A stretch of 47,865 nt of DNA from an uncultured Clostridia bacterium (GTDB taxonomy: Bacteria; Bacillota; Clostridia; TANB77; CAG-508): assembly GCA_904419495.1 (NCBI GenBank), contig CAJFRV010000001.1, forward strand, positions 32,001-79,865, given 5' to 3'. Below the pieces are notes generated by a model. That model had not been told where the DNA came from. It searched no databases and saw only the letters and a list, made by a program, of their open reading frames with translations. This document shows, one piece after another, positions 27,318-35,040 of this stretch; positions within the stretch are counted from its first letter, which is position 1; each line of letters begins with the position of its first letter. The position numbers and the translations under genes are program-made.

Positions 27318-28007
27318 ATGAACAAAATGGAAAAGAAAAATTATTATGATTGGTTGGAAATTAGTAAAAACGCATCGCCTGAAGTAATTGATAAAGCATA
27401 TAAAGCATTAGTAAAAAAGTATCATCCAGACTTACAAGAAGGAGAAAATAAATTAAAAGCAGAGGAAATTATAAAACATATTAATGAAGCATATGCAATA
27501 CTATCAGATGAAACAAAAAGAAAGCAATATGATGAAACAATAAAGGAAGAAACAATTTCTAGAGAAGACTATGATAGACTACAAGAAGAACTAAATACAA
27601 TGAAAAGACAATCTGCAACAACCAATCACCAAGTAAATTATCAAAATTATAATGTAAATAATAATGCAAATGATAATATAAGTAATGAAAATGTGCAATC
27701 TATAGAAAGAGAAAGACAAGATCTAGAATATCAACAACAATTAGAAAATGCTAGAAGAAAAGCATATCATGATGCATATATTCAAGAACTAAAAAGTAGA
27801 GGATATAGGATAAGATATAAAAAAACGTTTAAAGACTATTTGAGAATATTTATTGTTATATTTGTTATTATTATATGTTGTATTATTATTTGGATGATTC
27901 CATTTACGAGAGAAAAACTGATTGAATTTTATCAAAGTAATGAAGTCATAAAATGGATAGTAGATATGATTATAAATATATTTAAATCTCTTTTCAATAT
28001 ACAGTAA
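27318..28007 (+). CDS. Membrane-anchored J-domain protein
   Basis: 229 residues. An N-terminal J domain (about 6-70) has the HPD tripeptide at 36-38 and the end motif FDxT-like KRKQYDE; J domains stimulate DnaK-type ATPases. There is no Gly/Phe region or zinc finger, so it is not a housekeeping DnaJ. A Gln/Asn-rich linker (about 90-150) leads to a transmembrane segment (about 176-195) and an amphipathic C-terminus. ATG at 27318 is close to AAAAGG; the ATG at 27327 has better spacing and may be the true start. It ends the T4SS-like operon and probably brings DnaK to the membrane machine. Confidence 0.85.
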   Translation: MNKMEKKNYYDWLEISKNASPEVIDKAYKALVKKYHPDLQEGENKLKAEEIIKHINEAYAILSDETKRKQYDETIKEETISREDYDRLQEELNTMKRQSATTNHQVNYQNYNVNNNANDNISNENVQSIERERQDLEYQQQLENARRKAYHDAYIQELKSRGYRIRYKKTFKDYLRIFIVIFVIIICCIIIWMIPFTREKLIEFYQSNEVIKWIVDMIINIFKSLFNIQ

Positions 28008-28024
28008 AATAAAAAATAGATATA

Positions 28025-28056
28025 AAAAAATGTACTTCTTATGAAGTACATTTTTT
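28025..28056. terminator. Bidirectional terminator between the J-protein gene and tRNA-Ser
   Basis: AAAAAATGTACTTC and GAAGTACATTTTTT arms around TTAT. It has T-runs on both strands and serves the plus-strand operon and the minus-strand tRNA unit. Confidence 0.9.
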
Positions 28057-28145
28057 GGCGGAGAAAGAGGGGTTCGAACCCTCGCGCCGATTACTCGACC
28101 TAACAGTTTAGCAAACTGTCCCCTTCACCACTTGGGTATTTCTCC
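28056..28145 (-). tRNA. tRNA-Ser (anticodon GCT)
   Basis: Read on the minus strand: acceptor GGAGAAA pairs with TTTCTCC, discriminator G, encoded CCA; anticodon arm ACAGT-TTGCTAA-ACTGT gives GCT; a long variable arm typical of serine tRNA and a GAGGGTTCGAACCCCTC T arm. It decodes AGC and AGT. Confidence 0.97.
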
Positions 28146-28155
28146 ATTTTATATT

Positions 28156-28188
28156 TAAAGAGTTAGACGGATAATATCTAACTCTTTA
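28156..28188. other. Perfect hairpin between the two tRNA-Ser genes
   Basis: Arms TAAAGAGTTAGA and TCTAACTCTTTA around 9 nt. There is no clear T-run on the minus strand, so it may be a processing site between cotranscribed tRNAs rather than a terminator. Confidence 0.6.
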
Positions 28189-28194
28189 TTTAGT

Positions 28195-28286
<92 letters not shown>

Positions 28287-28318
28287 ATATCTTTGAACAA
28301 TTGCCAAGGACAATATTA

Positions 28319-28347
28319 ATATTAGCATTTTTTAATGAATTTGTCAA
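28319..28347 (-). promoter_or_regulatory. Promoter of the two tRNA-Ser genes
   Basis: Minus strand TTGACA (28342-28347), 17 bp, TAATAT (28319-28324), about 33 bp before the first tRNA. Confidence 0.75.
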
Positions 28348-28437
28348 TACAAACTGAAAATTTTTAGGGTGAAAAATTTGGAAAAACTATAAAATCACAA
28401 TTTTGAAAAAAATTCATAATGTAGAATGGGTGAGAAA

Positions 28438-29307
28438 ATGAAAATAGGATTAAGTTTATCTGGTGGAGGCGTAAAAGGTGCTGCGCATATTGGCGTTATA
28501 AAAGCATTGGAAGAGGAGAATATAAAAATAGATAGTATATCAGGGACTTCATCGGGAAGTATTGTAGCAACCTTATATGCAATGGGATATCGCTCTAATG
28601 AAATATATGATATATTTAAAAAATATTGTAAGAAAATAAGATATGTAGATTTTTGGAATATTATAAAATTAATTTATGGACTAATTTTTAAAAGAAAAAT
28701 CATTATAGATGGACTAAATAGCGGAAAAGAAATTGAAAAATTAATCAATGATATTGCAAAAAATAAAAATATTCAAGATATTTCAGATATTCATTTCCCT
28801 TTAGTTATTCCATCAGTAAATATATATGATGGAAAAGTTACGTGTTTTACTTCATATAAAAATGAAAAAAGATATTTGTCAAATACTATTTTTGTAAATC
28901 ATATGAATATTGGAAAAGCAGTGAGAGCAAGTTGTAGTTATCCTGTAGTCTTTTCACCTTGTGAATTTAACAATACAAATTTAATAGATGGAGGAATTAG
29001 AGAAAATACACCATGGAGAGAATTAAAAGAAATTGGTACAGATAAAGTTATTAGTGTGGTATTTAGAGAAAAATTTGACAAAAACTGTTGTATGAATATT
29101 ATTGATGTGGCTACAAGGTCAATTGGTTTATTAACCAATGAATTATCAAATTATGAGTGGAATGGAACTGATTATTTATTAGAAATCTATACAGAAAAGA
29201 TAGGATTATTAGATATGGATAAAATAGAGGAGTTATATGAAATTGGATATGAAACTGCAAAGAAACAGATACATAATATAAAGCAATTAATTGAAAATAA
29301 AAAATAA
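28438..29307 (+). CDS. Patatin-like phospholipase (RssA-type)
   Basis: A Ser-Asp dyad acyl hydrolase probably acting on phospholipids. With the start at 28438 (after GGGTGAG; the ATG at 28426 lacks spacing) it has 289 residues. The oxyanion-hole glycines are at 9-11 (SLSGGGVKGAAHIG), the nucleophile S38 is in GTSSG at 36-40, and D184 is in LIDGGIREN. There is no signal peptide, so it is likely cytoplasmic or membrane-peripheral. It stands alone after the tRNA genes. The catalytic residues are all present; the physiological substrate is unknown. Confidence 0.92.
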   Translation: MKIGLSLSGGGVKGAAHIGVIKALEEENIKIDSISGTSSGSIVATLYAMGYRSNEIYDIFKKYCKKIRYVDFWNIIKLIYGLIFKRKIIIDGLNSGKEIEKLINDIAKNKNIQDISDIHFPLVIPSVNIYDGKVTCFTSYKNEKRYLSNTIFVNHMNIGKAVRASCSYPVVFSPCEFNNTNLIDGGIRENTPWRELKEIGTDKVISVVFREKFDKNCCMNIIDVATRSIGLLTNELSNYEWNGTDYLLEIYTEKIGLLDMDKIEELYEIGYETAKKQIHNIKQLIENKK

Positions 29308-29351
29308 TATATTGAAAGAACAAATTTTATTTATATTTATATGTAAATATA

Positions 29352-29380
29352 TTGCACAAAGTAAATATTTATTGTAGAAT
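29352..29380 (+). promoter_or_regulatory. Promoter of the candidate type I toxin mRNA
   Basis: TTGCAC at 29352-29357, exactly 17 bp, TAGAAT at 29375-29380. The predicted transcript would start near 29387, at the hairpin that masks the ribosome site. Confidence 0.7.
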
Positions 29381-29385
29381 AAAAC

Positions 29386-29404
29386 CACCTTCATAAAGGA
29401 GGTG
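29386..29404 (+). promoter_or_regulatory. 5' hairpin sequestering the toxin ribosome-binding site
   Basis: CCACCTT (29386-29392) can pair with AAGGAGGTG (29396-29404) across a very short loop, hiding a near-perfect Shine-Dalgarno sequence. The loop is tight, so the exact pairing is uncertain. A masked ribosome site at the 5' end is a recurrent feature of type I toxin mRNAs. Confidence 0.55.
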
Positions 29405-29405
29405 A

Positions 29406-29432
29406 TTTTATAATGAAGGATTTCATAAAAAT
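29406..29432 (+). repeat. Direct repeat, copy 1 (over the toxin start codon)
   Basis: 27 nt spanning the toxin ATG; matches 29523-29548 with one indel and three substitutions (G to A, TT to CC). Confidence 0.85.
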
Positions 29433-29490
29433 ACTAAAACTCCTAATACTTCTAGAGATTATACAATACATAAAAAAGGAGAAAAAATAG
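29413..29490 (+). CDS. Candidate type I toxin peptide (25 residues)
   Basis: The product MKDFIKILKLLILLEIIQYI ends KKEKK: a short hydrophobic helix with a basic tail, the usual form of membrane-acting type I toxins, and beginning MKD like Fst-family toxins, although too short for a confident family match. The ribosome site AAAGGAGGTG is exceptionally strong but can fold into a 5' hairpin. The start codon lies inside a 27-nt direct repeat (29406-29432) whose second copy is at the start of a convergent antisense transcript. The stop codon lies in the bidirectional terminator. Too short for standard gene callers. Confidence 0.7.
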   Translation: MKDFIKILKLLILLEIIQYIKKEKK

Positions 29491-29517
29491 AGGAAGCTGC
29501 AACTTCCTCTATTTTTT
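29486..29517. terminator. Bidirectional terminator shared by toxin mRNA and antisense RNA
   Basis: Perfect stem AATAGAGGAAG (29486-29496) and CTTCCTCTATT (29503-29513), loop CTGCAA, T-tracts on both strands. Confidence 0.9.
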
Positions 29518-29556
29518 ATTGATTTTATATGAAAGACCTCATAAAAATTTCTTCCT
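29488..29556 (-). ncRNA. Candidate antisense antitoxin RNA
   Basis: Predicted about 70-nt RNA from the minus-strand promoter to the shared terminator. Its 5' part is the complement of repeat copy 2, so it can pair with the toxin start region; every substitution between the repeats leaves a G-U pair. Its 3' part is fully complementary to the toxin mRNA 3' end through the terminator. Ends are predicted from promoter and terminator positions, not measured. Confidence 0.6.
29523..29548 (+). repeat. Direct repeat, copy 2 (start of the antisense transcript)
   Basis: 26-nt partner of the repeat at 29406-29432. Confidence 0.85.
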
Positions 29557-29562
29557 ATTCAT

Positions 29563-29591
29563 AGTATACAACAATTTTGAAAATATGTCAA
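29563..29591 (-). promoter_or_regulatory. Promoter of the antisense RNA
   Basis: Minus strand TTGACA (29586-29591), exactly 17 bp, TATACT (29563-29568). Stronger by consensus than the toxin promoter, as expected for an unstable RNA antitoxin. Confidence 0.8.
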
Positions 29592-29594
29592 ATT

Positions 29595-29632
29595 TATATA
29601 TTAGGAAAGTCATACTGACTTCCTAATATATA
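29595..29632. repeat. Perfect 13-bp hairpin upstream of the antisense promoter
   Basis: TATATATTAGGAA (29595-29607) and its exact complement (29620-29632), with a smaller AGTC/GACT stem inside the loop. No T-run. It could terminate or process RNA from the minus-strand gene upstream, or isolate the antisense promoter. Confidence 0.6.
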
Positions 29633-29651
29633 AAAATACATTGCACACACA

Positions 29652-29743
29652 CAATTTTACTTGCGTAAAATTGGCGCCGAACAATAACTCGGGCTTTAAG
29701 ATGTTATAAACACTAAAATATTCAAAAGGGCCCGCTATTGTTC
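29652..29743. other. Unexplained structured element at the 3' end of the large minus-strand gene
   Basis: Two stems. CAATTTTAC/GTAAAATTG around TTGC lies at 29652-29673. A larger one has outer arms GAACAATA (29679-29686) and TATTGTTC (29736-29743) and inner arms CGGGC (29690-29694) and GCCCG (29730-29734), enclosing a 35-nt loop. It is GC-richer than its surroundings. Since it starts three bases after the stop of the minus-strand gene it may be that gene's 3' UTR or terminator, but the size and two-part stem go beyond a simple terminator. Confidence 0.5.
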
Positions 29744-29746
29744 TTA

Positions 29747-32700
29747 TTAATTTTTTTGAGCTTCTTTGCTTTCTTTTGTTTCATTTGTTTGTCTTACTGT
29801 TTCTGTCTCATTTTCTTTCTCGATTGCTTTTTTTCTAGCTTGTTTTGTTTTTAAGTTATCTTTAGCAACAGTCATCAATAATTTAATTCTATTTGCTTGG
29901 TTTGTTTCACTAGCACCCGGATCATAATCTACTGGAGAGATATTAGCATCTGGATATTTTTCTCTAATAGTTTTAATAACGCCTTTTCCAACAACATGAT
30001 TTGGTAAACAAGCAAATGGTTGCACACAAATAATATTTGGAATATCATGTTCAATATATTCAATCATTTCAGCTGTTAAGAACCAACCTTCACCAGTTTG
30101 ATTTCCGATAGATAATACATCTTTTACTTTATCTTCTAAGTGCCAAATATCACAAGGTGGTAAATATCCTTTTTTAGAATTTGCTAAAGCAATCTTCATA
30201 TCTTTTTCTAGGATATCAATTAATTTAATAGCTGCCTTCATAATTTTTGAAGAAGTTTTATTTGTATTTAATAAACTATTAAAGGTAATTTTATGTGTAG
30301 CCATAAATTTAACAAATCCCATAAAGTCAGGTAAAATAACTTCTGCACCTTCTTTTTCTAATAAATCAGCAACATGGTTATTTCCAAATGGATGATATTT
30401 GATAAGAACTTCTCCAACAATACCAACTCTAGGTTTTTCAATAGAGGTATCTAATTCTATTTTTTCAAAGTCGTTTACAATATCATAAATACTTTGTTTA
30501 AATTCTTTATTTGATGATTTTTGAAGTAATTTTTTACATTTTTTCATCCATTCATCAAATAATTTTTGCGTTTCACCTTTATTTTTTTCATAAGCTCTAT
30601 TTTTTGTTAGCATTTTTTGTAATAAATCACCATATAAAATTGTTTTTAATAAACGTTCAATTAATGGTACAGTTATTTTAAATCCGGGCATTTTTTCCAT
30701 ACCCACGATATTAAATGAAATAACTGGTATATTTTCAAATCCTGCATCTTTAAGAGCCTTTCTTATAAATCCTATATAATTGGTTGCTCTACATCCTCCA
30801 CCTGTTTGAGACATAATTAAAGCAGTTCTATTTAAATCATATTTACCAGATTGAAGAGCTTCAATCATTTGTCCAGTCACTAAGATAGATGGATAACAAG
30901 CATCATTATTTACATATTTTAATCCAGTTTCTACTGTTTTTTGTGTACATTCTCTTAGTAATTCCACTTTATATCCACTAGATTGTACGGCAGCTTCTAA
31001 TAATTCAAAATGAATTGGTGCCATTTGTGGTACTAAAATGGTATAGTCTTTTTTCATATCTTTTGTAAAGATTTTTTTATGTTGTTCATAATCACCAGTA
31101 GCATGATTTTCTCTTTTTTCTTTTTCACGTTTATTCATACTAGCAAGTAATGAACGGATACGAATTCTAACAGCTCCTAGGTTATTTACTTCATCAATTT
31201 TAATTAATGTATACATTTTATCATAACTAGATAAGATTTCTTCTACTTGGTCTGTTGTAACGGCATCAACACCACATCCAAAAGAATTTAATTGAACTAA
31301 TTCTAAACAGTCATGTTTTCCAACAAAATCTGCTGCTGCATAAAGTCTTGCATGGAATACCCATTGGTCAACAACACGAATTGGTCTTTTTACTTCTGTT
31401 TGATTTGAAATACTATCTTCTGTTAAAACACATAACCCTAAAGAAGTAATTAAGGTATCAATACCGTGATTGATTTCTGGATCAACATGATATGGTCGAC
31501 CAGCTAAAACAATTCCTTTTAAATGATTATCTTCTATGTATTTTACCGTTTCAGCACCTTTTCTACGAATATCTTCTTTACATTTTTGATATTCTTGTTC
31601 TGCTTTATCAGCTGCTTCATTTAGTTCTTCTTTTGTAAAGTGATATTGTTTAAATTCATCTAATTCTAATAGTTTCTTTACTAAGTTTTTCTTATCAAAA
31701 GGTAAGAATGGATTTAAGAATTTTACGGTAGGGTCCTTTAATCCTTCTACGTTATTTTTCAATACCTCAGAATAAGAAATAACAATCGGACAGTTATAGT
31801 GGTTATCTGCTTTTTCATATTCTTTTCTAGAATATGGCATACAAGGATAAAAGATCGTTTTAATTCCTTGCTCTAATAAACTTTCAATATGCCCATGTGA
31901 AAGTTTTGCTGGATAACATACAGATTCTGAAGGCATAGATTCCATACCTTTTTCATAGGTCTTTCTGGTACTCTTTTCAGAGATAATAACTCTAAATCCT
32001 AAACTGGTAAGGAATGTAAACCAGAATGGATAATCCTCATACATATTTAAAACCCTAGGAATTCCAATCGTTCCTCTGGTTGCATATTGTTCTTCTAATG
32101 GTGTATAATCAAAAATTCTTTCATATTTATATTGTACTAAGTTTGGTAAATTTTTAGCTTTTGTAACAACGCCTGCACCTTTTTCACAACGGTTACCAGT
32201 TACATGAATTTGTCCATTGCTAAACTTATTAATGGTTAATTTACAATGGTTTTCACAGTTATTACAATGTGTATGTGTAATTTTTATTTTTAAATTATCT
32301 AATTCATCTTCTTTCAAAATAGTAGATGTATATTCCATATCTAAATTGGCTTCATATTGTTCTTTTGAAAGTAAAGCCATTCCGTAAGCTCCCATTAATC
32401 CAGAGATATTTGGTCTTACAACATTTTTACCAACAATTAGTTCAAAAGCTCTAAGGACAGCATCATTATAGAAGGTACCACCTTGAACAACAATATGTTT
32501 TCCTAATGTTTCAACATCTCTAACTTTCATAACTTTTTGAATGGCATTTTTGATAACAGAATATGATAATCCACTAGAAATATCTCCAACAGAATAGCCT
32601 TCTTTTTGTGCTTGTTTAATTTTTGAATTCATAAATACGGTACATCTTGAACCTAAATCAACAGGTCTTCTTGATTTTAGTGCTTCTTTAACAAATTCAG

Positions 32701-34093
32701 ATATTTCTAAATTTAAACTTTTTGCAAATGTTTCTATAAAAGAACCACATCCAGAAGAACAAGCTTCATTTAACATGATATTATCAATAGAACCATTTTT
32801 TATTCTAATATATTTCATATCTTGCCCACCAATATCCACAATACTGGTTACATCTGGTTCAAATGTTTTAGCTGCTGTATAATGGGCAATCGTTTCAATT
32901 TCATTTAAATCAACATTTAAAGCTGTTTGGATTAATTTTTCTCCATAACCTGTAACACCACTATATCTCAAAACCGCTTTTTCAGGTAATACCTTATATA
33001 ATTTTCTCAACATATCCATAACGCTTTGTAATGGATTTCCCTCATTACTACCATATAAAGAATATAATAGGTTACCATCTCTATCAATTAATACAAGTTT
33101 TGTGGTTGTAGAACCTGCATCAATTCCTAAGAAACAATCACCTTCATAATTTTCTAATGGTTTTGAAGGAACAGTTGCTTTATTATGTCTTTCTTTAAAA
33201 GCTTCATATTCAGCTTCATCTTTGAATAAAGGATCAAGTGGTTGTGTGGTTGTATCATGAGAGTTTTTAAAATTCTCTATTTTCTTTTCCAATTCATTAG
33301 GTGTAATGACTTCTGTATTAAATGAATCCAAAGCAGCACCTTTTGCAACTAATAAATGTGCATTTTCTGGTACAATAATTTGGTCATCTGTTAAATGTAA
33401 TGTTTCTATAAAACGCTTTCTTAATTCTGGTAAATAGCTTAAAGGACCACCTAAAAAGGCAATATTTCCTCTAATAGGTCTACCACAAGCCAATCCACTA
33501 ATCGTTTGGTTAACAACTGCTTGGAAAATAGAAGCTGCAATGTCTTCTTTTGCGGCACCTTCATTGATTAAAGGTTGTATATCAGTTTTCGCAAAAACAC
33601 CACAACGAGAAGCGATTGGATAAATAGTTTGATATCCTTTTGCTAATTTGTTTAAACCTGCTGTATCTGTATGTAATAAAGAAGCCATTTGGTCTAAAAA
33701 GGCACCAGTACCACCAGCACAAGTACCATTCATTCTTTGTTCAATAGAATTATCAAAATAGATAATTTTAGCATCTTCACCACCTAATTCGATAACAACA
33801 TCTGTTTTTGGAAAATATTTCTCAATGACTCTTTTACAAGAAACCACTTCTTGAATAAAATCAACTCCTAAAAATTTCGCAGCAGACATTGCCCCAGAAC
33901 CAGTTAAAGCAATTGTGAAAGAAGAAGAAGGATATTTCATTAATAACTCTTCTAAAAAATCACAAACTGTTTTTTTGGCATCTGAAAAATGTCTACGATA
34001 ATCTGAATATATAGTATTTTTATTAGAATCCATTACGATTATCTTGACTGTTGTAGATCCAACATCAAGTCCAACATGTAAAATTTCATTCAT
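29747..34093 (-). CDS. Large acyl-CoA dehydratase activase-related protein (two ASKHA activator domains + DUF2229/HgdB-like)
   Basis: 1448 residues from the ATG at 34093 (ribosome site AAAAAGGAG; an extension to 34345 crosses the promoter and inverted repeat). Two BcrAD/BadFG-type ATPase domains lie in tandem: the first opens VGLDVGSTTVKIIVMD with the Cys motif MNGTCAGGTGAF (about 120-131), the second opens FLGIDAGSTTTKLVLID near 318 with NEACSSGCGSF near 440. These proteins hold a [4Fe-4S] cluster between subunits and drive low-potential electrons into 2-hydroxyacyl-CoA dehydratases. Next comes a DUF2229-type region from about 670 (IPRVLNMYEDYPFWFTFLTS) and an HgdB-like C-terminal half; the tail is charged. 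This fused form is widespread in Clostridia and no partner dehydratase is adjacent, so the substrate is unknown. Confidence 0.88.
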   Translation of the reverse strand: MNEILHVGLDVGSTTVKIIVMDSNKNTIYSDYRRHFSDAKKTVCDFLEELLMKYPSSSFTIALTGSGAMSAAKFLGVDFIQEVVSCKRVIEKYFPKTDVVIELGGEDAKIIYFDNSIEQRMNGTCAGGTGAFLDQMASLLHTDTAGLNKLAKGYQTIYPIASRCGVFAKTDIQPLINEGAAKEDIAASIFQAVVNQTISGLACGRPIRGNIAFLGGPLSYLPELRKRFIETLHLTDDQIIVPENAHLLVAKGAALDSFNTEVITPNELEKKIENFKNSHDTTTQPLDPLFKDEAEYEAFKERHNKATVPSKPLENYEGDCFLGIDAGSTTTKLVLIDRDGNLLYSLYGSNEGNPLQSVMDMLRKLYKVLPEKAVLRYSGVTGYGEKLIQTALNVDLNEIETIAHYTAAKTFEPDVTSIVDIGGQDMKYIRIKNGSIDNIMLNEACSSGCGSFIETFAKSLNLEISEFVKEALKSRRPVDLGSRCTVFMNSKIKQAQKEGYSVGDISSGLSYSVIKNAIQKVMKVRDVETLGKHIVVQGGTFYNDAVLRAFELIVGKNVVRPNISGLMGAYGMALLSKEQYEANLDMEYTSTILKEDELDNLKIKITHTHCNNCENHCKLTINKFSNGQIHVTGNRCEKGAGVVTKAKNLPNLVQYKYERIFDYTPLEEQYATRGTIGIPRVLNMYEDYPFWFTFLTSLGFRVIISEKSTRKTYEKGMESMPSESVCYPAKLSHGHIESLLEQGIKTIFYPCMPYSRKEYEKADNHYNCPIVISYSEVLKNNVEGLKDPTVKFLNPFLPFDKKNLVKKLLELDEFKQYHFTKEELNEAADKAEQEYQKCKEDIRRKGAETVKYIEDNHLKGIVLAGRPYHVDPEINHGIDTLITSLGLCVLTEDSISNQTEVKRPIRVVDQWVFHARLYAAADFVGKHDCLELVQLNSFGCGVDAVTTDQVEEILSSYDKMYTLIKIDEVNNLGAVRIRIRSLLASMNKREKEKRENHATGDYEQHKKIFTKDMKKDYTILVPQMAPIHFELLEAAVQSSGYKVELLRECTQKTVETGLKYVNNDACYPSILVTGQMIEALQSGKYDLNRTALIMSQTGGGCRATNYIGFIRKALKDAGFENIPVISFNIVGMEKMPGFKITVPLIERLLKTILYGDLLQKMLTKNRAYEKNKGETQKLFDEWMKKCKKLLQKSSNKEFKQSIYDIVNDFEKIELDTSIEKPRVGIVGEVLIKYHPFGNNHVADLLEKEGAEVILPDFMGFVKFMATHKITFNSLLNTNKTSSKIMKAAIKLIDILEKDMKIALANSKKGYLPPCDIWHLEDKVKDVLSIGNQTGEGWFLTAEMIEYIEHDIPNIICVQPFACLPNHVVGKGVIKTIREKYPDANISPVDYDPGASETNQANRIKLLMTVAKDNLKTKQARKKAIEKENETETVRQTNETKESKEAQKN

Positions 34094-34142
34094 GACAAAA
34101 ACTCCTTTTTTGTATATAATTTTTTCATTATTATCCACCCTA

Positions 34143-34171
34143 ATTGTATACGGAAAAGCCACTTTTGTCAA
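34143..34171 (-). promoter_or_regulatory. Promoter of the large activase-related gene
   Basis: Minus strand TTGACA (34166-34171), 17 bp, TACAAT (34143-34148), about 50 bp before the ATG. Confidence 0.75.
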
Positions 34172-34186
34172 ATGGAAAATGTTGTA

Positions 34187-34312
34187 AAAGGGAGGGAGGT
34201 GATTTTGGGGACGGAGCAAAAAATCATCATTTATTCTATAAAATGCTTTATAAAAAATCTTTATAAAAATGATGATTTTTTGCTCCGTCCCCAAAATCAC
34301 CTCCCTCCCTTT
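34187..34312. repeat. 46-bp perfect inverted repeat (GGGGACGGAGC type)
   Basis: Arms at 34187-34232 and 34267-34312 are exact complements around a 34-nt AT loop. The core GGGGACGGAGCAAAAAATC resembles the short GGGGACG repeats scattered in many Clostridia genomes and is related to elements at 39775 and 46641. It lies between the divergent promoters of the activase gene and the GerM gene. No coding capacity; likely a MITE- or REP-like element. Confidence 0.8.
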
Positions 34313-34404
34313 AGTAGCTTTTTGAGTTCTAAAAAGGACAAACAAATAATAAAATAGGTAATAAATAAAATTAATGAAAATAGAAAGAAAGGAATGAAAA
34401 TAAT

Positions 34405-34947
34405 ATGAATAAAAAAATAGTTATTATTTTTACTGTTTTATTAATTATTATATTAGTAGGAGGATATTTTGTTATAAATTATTTTAAAAATCAAGAAGAG
34501 GAAACAATAATAGAAGAGTATGTACCACAAGAGGAAATTACAGAAGAACAAAATAGGCAAACAATTGTCAGTTTATATTTTTTAGAAAAAGAGACAAATG
34601 AATTGGCTCCTGAAGCTAGATTAGTAGATATTAAAGAAATTATGAATACACCTTATGATAAATTGGTAAATATGTTGATAGAAGGTCCTAAAAATGAAAA
34701 ATATACCAAATTAATTCCTGAAAATACAAAATTGAATCAAACATATAAGGAGAAAGATATGGTATATTTAGATTTTTCAAAAGAATTTTTAAATTATAAT
34801 AAAGAGGATGCAACTGCAAAACAAAATATCATTGATAGTTTAGTAAAAACTTTAATACAATTAACTGAAGTAAATTCCATTAAAATCTTAATTGATGGAG
34901 AAGAAAATGCAGAGTTTAATGAAGTATATAGTTTAGAAATAAATTAA
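34405..34947 (+). CDS. GerM-domain (GerMN) membrane-anchored protein
   Basis: 180 residues: N-terminal transmembrane segment or signal anchor (about 5-26), an acidic linker, and a single GerMN domain (about 50-180) with VSLYFLEKETNELAPEARLV, KLVNMLIEGPKNEKYTKLIP and VYLDFSKEFLNY. GerM proteins act in spore formation and germination of Bacilli and Clostridia; the canonical GerM has two such domains and this has one, so it may be a general cell-envelope relative. ATG follows AAAGGAATG. Confidence 0.85.
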   Translation: MNKKIVIIFTVLLIIILVGGYFVINYFKNQEEETIIEEYVPQEEITEEQNRQTIVSLYFLEKETNELAPEARLVDIKEIMNTPYDKLVNMLIEGPKNEKYTKLIPENTKLNQTYKEKDMVYLDFSKEFLNYNKEDATAKQNIIDSLVKTLIQLTEVNSIKILIDGEENAEFNEVYSLEIN

Positions 34948-34976
34948 TAATAATAAATAAGATGAATAGTATGATT

Positions 34977-35040
34977 GTGCGAAACTATAAAAATTTTAAA
35001 GCAATAATAAACATTACCTTAAAATTTTATATAGTTTCAC
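34977..35040. terminator. Long hairpin between the GerM gene and the convergent small gene
   Basis: Left arm 34977-34999 (GTGCGAAACTATA then AAAATTTTAA) pairs with right arm 35019-35040 with small mismatches. It can end transcription from either side; the right arm overlaps the last codons of the minus-strand gene. Confidence 0.6.

Noticed and set aside
11104..28145. An integrative conjugative element inserted at the 3' end of tRNA-Ser(GCT), since the tRNA's 3' end faces the T4SS-like genes
   Set aside because: No integrase or relaxase, and no copy of the tRNA 3' end was found near 11060-11110. Composition matches the core genome.
34172..34357. 61-residue frame over the inverted repeat
   Set aside because: Created by the 46-bp inverted repeat; no ribosome site and no sensible protein.
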